15,947 nt of DNA. Source: RUG334 sp045599645 (GTDB lineage: Bacteria > Muiribacteriota > Ozemobacteria > Ozemobacterales > Ozemobacteraceae). Location: positions 1 to 15,947 of the forward strand of contig JAZRWI010000011.1 in NCBI GenBank assembly GCA_045599645.1, in the 5' to 3' direction. Below are positions 13,260 through 15,947 of this stretch, in pieces. A program made the translations under genes and the position numbers. The first letter of the stretch is position 1; the number at the start of each line of letters is the position of its first letter. The notes below the pieces were generated by a model. It had not been told where the DNA came from, did no database searches, and saw nothing but the letters and a program-made list of their open reading frames with translations.

Positions 13260-15716
13260 ATGAAAAATAAAAGTAGAAACTTAAAAATCTTTCTGTTTTT
13301 CACTGTATTACTATTGGTAATTGCAGGCGCTATCTCTTTGGCAAAATACTGGCAAAAGGTTGTAACATATACTGATTCTACTTCTTTTGGCCATGATATA
13401 TACACTTGGCTTTATGGCAGCAAAAATAGAAAGGTTATTTTAGAGCAAAACCTGGCTAGACCCGATTTGCCTTTCTTTGTTCTTTTTCTAATGGGTTTCT
13501 TTGTTCTTAATCTTTTTTATTATGACCACTTTGATGAGGAAAAAAATCCAATTTTTGTTAACCTTATAAATGGAAGAGCCCGTTATTCATGCTTGATTTT
13601 ATATATACTGTCACTTTTTTACTGTGTTTTTATTTTCTTCTTAAATTTTGAATTTGCCATAATAACCCTGGGATTATTCTTAGGGCCTATGATTCTATTC
13701 AAGATGGAAAAAATCAGTAAAGAACTGATGATATTTCTTTCTCTTGTCAGCATAATTTTCGGTTTCTGTCTGGTAAAAGCCACAGCAGCTTTTATATTGC
13801 TTTTACCGACCCTTCACATAATTGCTTTGAGAACAAAAAATGCTATTTCCAGTCGCTATGTAGCAGAGGAAAAACGTGTAGCAACCAAACTTTCTGAATC
13901 CCAGATGAAAAATGTTAATACTGGTTTAGACAACCTTAAAAAGCTTGATTGGTGGGATGATATTGTCGAACCGGAGATAGAAGAGCTTCTTAATGCTCTT
14001 GGAAGCATTGCTAATAAGGGAGTTGCTAAAGGAGAGGAACCTTCAGACAATATTAATTCAACATTGCCTTACGGTAAGCTTTCTGTAAGAAAATCCCTTG
14101 TTGCTGCCCAGGATCCTACAGATATTATGCTGGGAATCGAAGGAATAAAAAAGCTGGATAAAAATTTCTCTGTTGATGAATTTATCGAAAAGTTCAAAAG
14201 AATATTTGATGCTGTCTGTAAGGCTCATTCAGAACAGGATTTGGCAGCTATACAGCCAGTGCTTTCTGATTCTTTATTTGAACAGCTGCAGCAGAAAATT
14301 AACGAAGAAAAGAATGCTGGCATAAGGTATCAGTGCACCTTCTGCGATATTGCTTCAGCTGATATAATAAGAGTTATTAATAAATTCGATTTCGAAGAAA
14401 TTCACATTCTTGTAAATGCAATGATAGCTGAAACCGCTATAGACCTGGTTAAAAACGTGCCATTAAATAATGAACCAGCAGCTCCAGCGAAGGTTTCTGA
14501 AGTTTATACCTTTGTCAGAAGACCGTCGGCCAAGACTTTACAAAAGCCAGGACTTTTTGAAGGTAATTGTCCAAATTGCGGCGCGCCTATTGAAATAGGG
14601 CAGGTAACAGTTTGTAAGTCATGTGGCAGTTATATCCGTTCTGGTAACTATGATTGGGTTCTTTCAAAGATTACCCAGACCTGCGAATGGAAATACTCTA
14701 ATCCAGAAATAATACCAGGTTGGAAAGAACTTAGCGAGCTTGATAAAAATCTGTGTATCCAACAGATTGAAGATAAAACCTCAGTTATTTTCTGGATGCT
14801 TAAGAATCTTGAATTAAGCAGAAATCCAGAAGCTATGCAAAGATTTGCTACCGCAAAGTATTATCAGGAAATTTCCCAGGAAATTAAAAAATCAAAGGAT
14901 TATATTAATTGCGAAAATATTTCCCTTGCTTCTATGAACCTCCAAGCCATAGATATAAGGGCTTTTTATGTTGATATTTATTTGCTTGCTGTCTGGAGTG
15001 GTATTCCTGTTAAATACGATGAAAATGGAAGAATAGCATCACCACACAGATTTACAAAGCCATTCAAGAATATTCTTGTTCTTACGAGAAAACGCGGCGC
15101 TGTAACAAGAAGAGAAGTTTCATTATCTGGCGCTCACTGCCCGAATTGCGGTGGCCCGCTTAAATCTAATTTTGATATTAAATGCTCTTATTGTAATACT
15201 GTTCTTAATGACGGCTCTGAATGGATACTCCAGAAGATTATTGATGAAGACAGCGAAGAATACAACAAACTGATGATAGAACGCAATAATCTGATTAACA
15301 GAATTGTTGATGAAAAAACAAAAAATAAATTTAAAGGCGAGTATGTTGATCCACCTTCTGCAGCAGAATTGCTGGCTGCAGCCTGTCGTTTGCTTTTGGC
15401 TGATGGAGTTTATGATGATAAGGAAATAGAATTCCTGAAAAAATTAGGTGAGCAGCTCAATGTCGATGAAACCAAGGTTCTAGGTATTCTTGAAACCACT
15501 AAATATGGCAGAGGGCCAAGAATCAGCCTTAAAGGTAAAAACATGAAAGAAAAGAACCGTCTTCTCGCCGTAGCTCTGGAAATGGCTTTTGCCGACGGTG
15601 TAATCAGTCCCGAAGAACGCGAACTTATCTCAAGACTTGGGAATTCAATCGGTTATTCAGACAAAGAAATCGATAATTTCATAAAACACTTAGCTGATAA
15701 ACGTCAGAACCAATAG
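13260..15716 (+). CDS. Membrane-anchored TIM44-like / zinc-ribbon / TerB-like protein
   Basis: This 818-residue multidomain protein is of unknown function. It has an N-terminal membrane helix (10-28), about four or five more helices between 70 and 190, and then a soluble part probably in the cytoplasm. Residues 300-400 fit a TIM44-like domain (FSVDEFIEKFKRIFDAV, EQDLAAIQPVLSDSLFEQL). A zinc ribbon follows (Cys437, 440, 452, 455), then a second TIM44-like segment (about 500-610) and a second zinc ribbon (Cys627, 630, 642, 645). Both ribbons are followed by the similar phrases YDWVLSKI and SEWILQKI, so the segment-plus-ribbon unit looks duplicated. Residues 698-815 form a TerB-like helical domain with LLLADGVYDDKE and AFADGVISPEE, acidic metal-binding motifs of that family. 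The gene stands alone, bounded by repeats on both sides. Confidence 0.75.
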   Translation: MKNKSRNLKIFLFFTVLLLVIAGAISLAKYWQKVVTYTDSTSFGHDIYTWLYGSKNRKVILEQNLARPDLPFFVLFLMGFFVLNLFYYDHFDEEKNPIFVNLINGRARYSCLILYILSLFYCVFIFFLNFEFAIITLGLFLGPMILFKMEKISKELMIFLSLVSIIFGFCLVKATAAFILLLPTLHIIALRTKNAISSRYVAEEKRVATKLSESQMKNVNTGLDNLKKLDWWDDIVEPEIEELLNALGSIANKGVAKGEEPSDNINSTLPYGKLSVRKSLVAAQDPTDIMLGIEGIKKLDKNFSVDEFIEKFKRIFDAVCKAHSEQDLAAIQPVLSDSLFEQLQQKINEEKNAGIRYQCTFCDIASADIIRVINKFDFEEIHILVNAMIAETAIDLVKNVPLNNEPAAPAKVSEVYTFVRRPSAKTLQKPGLFEGNCPNCGAPIEIGQVTVCKSCGSYIRSGNYDWVLSKITQTCEWKYSNPEIIPGWKELSELDKNLCIQQIEDKTSVIFWMLKNLELSRNPEAMQRFATAKYYQEISQEIKKSKDYINCENISLASMNLQAIDIRAFYVDIYLLAVWSGIPVKYDENGRIASPHRFTKPFKNILVLTRKRGAVTRREVSLSGAHCPNCGGPLKSNFDIKCSYCNTVLNDGSEWILQKIIDEDSEEYNKLMIERNNLINRIVDEKTKNKFKGEYVDPPSAAELLAAACRLLLADGVYDDKEIEFLKKLGEQLNVDETKVLGILETTKYGRGPRISLKGKNMKEKNRLLAVALEMAFADGVISPEERELISRLGNSIGYSDKEIDNFIKHLADKRQNQ

Positions 15717-15745
15717 GTCTGCTATAATAACCCCCTTTATTAAAA

Positions 15746-15811
15746 GCTGTCCCAAAACTAGAAATCTGTAAAAATCCCGATCTACAGCAGCCTCCTAAAA
15801 ACCTCCCTTTT
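15746..15811. repeat. Partial copy of the 150-bp repeat unit
   Basis: GCTGTCCCAAAAC starts a segment that follows the unit at 12701 through CCTAAAAACCTCCCTTTT and then stops before the G-rich half. Right after it the heptamer satellite begins. The copy lies 30 bases after the stop codon of the TIM44-like gene; between them is only CCCCCTTTATT-type sequence. Confidence 0.8.
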
Positions 15812-15947
15812 CTCAATCCTCAATCCTCAATCCTCAATCCTCAATCCTCAATCCTCAATCCTCAATCCTCAATCCTCAATCCTCAATCCTCAATCCTCAA
15901 TCCTCAATCCTCAATCCTCAATCCTCAATCCTCAATCCTCAATCCTC
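15812..15947. repeat. Heptamer microsatellite (CTCAATC)n
   Basis: At least 19 perfect tandem copies of CTCAATC run to the end of the window, so the true length is unknown. The repeat starts exactly where the partial 150-bp unit breaks off, in its CTCCCTTTT arm. No coding frame with a start signal was identified in it. Because seven is not a multiple of three, copy-number change would shift any frame crossing it. Confidence 0.95.

Overview
The window looks like an accessory region of an AT-rich anaerobic bacterium, possibly a gut or rumen spirochaete of the Treponema type. That placement is a low-confidence guess. It rests on the lipoprotein signal peptide, clear Shine-Dalgarno sites, and a density of AAA/PD-(D/E)XK ATPases and MNT/HEPN pairs that I associate with such genomes. 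No rRNA, tRNA, CRISPR array, transposase or integrase was seen.

Bases 1-4425 are a decaying island of toxin-antitoxin-like and ATPase genes. A 5'-truncated AAA-ATPase/PD-(D/E)XK gene (179-1684) is followed by an MNT nucleotidyltransferase/HEPN pair (1943-2780). Next comes the intact head, but not the body, of a second copy of the same ATPase gene (2881-3151), broken by a Phd/YefM-RelE/YafQ module (3224-3737) whose toxin needs a -1 frameshift. A second MNT gene (3955-4290) has a strong promoter, but its HEPN partner is reduced to a start codon and a C-terminal tail.

Bases 4467-7741 hold two further nuclease-like ATPases of different families: an ATPase_2/DUF234 protein (4572-5951) under a palindrome-rich promoter, and an AAA_14/DUF4143 protein (6211-7518). 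The DUF4143 gene sits between two copies of one junction. On its left are the complete DUF234 gene and a relic of the 5' end of a solute-binding lipoprotein gene. On its right are a deleted DUF234 relic and the complete lipoprotein gene.

Bases 7837-12583 are a compact ABC importer operon: a binding lipoprotein, a fused two-domain permease and an ATPase. The ATPase carries an insertion of roughly 100 residues before its signature motif. Layout resembles Fe(III) (FbpABC-type) and related polyamine or phosphonate importers; the substrate cannot be read from sequence. Its base composition is visibly richer in G+C than the island.

Bases 12584-13259 are non-coding and filled by a repeat element with 10-bp inverted ends. 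It contains three 150-bp tandem units, each with a hairpin and a canonical G-quadruplex motif. Bases 13260-15716 encode a membrane-anchored TIM44-like/zinc-ribbon/TerB-like protein. The window ends in a partial copy of the 150-bp unit running directly into at least 19 perfect copies of the heptamer CTCAATC.
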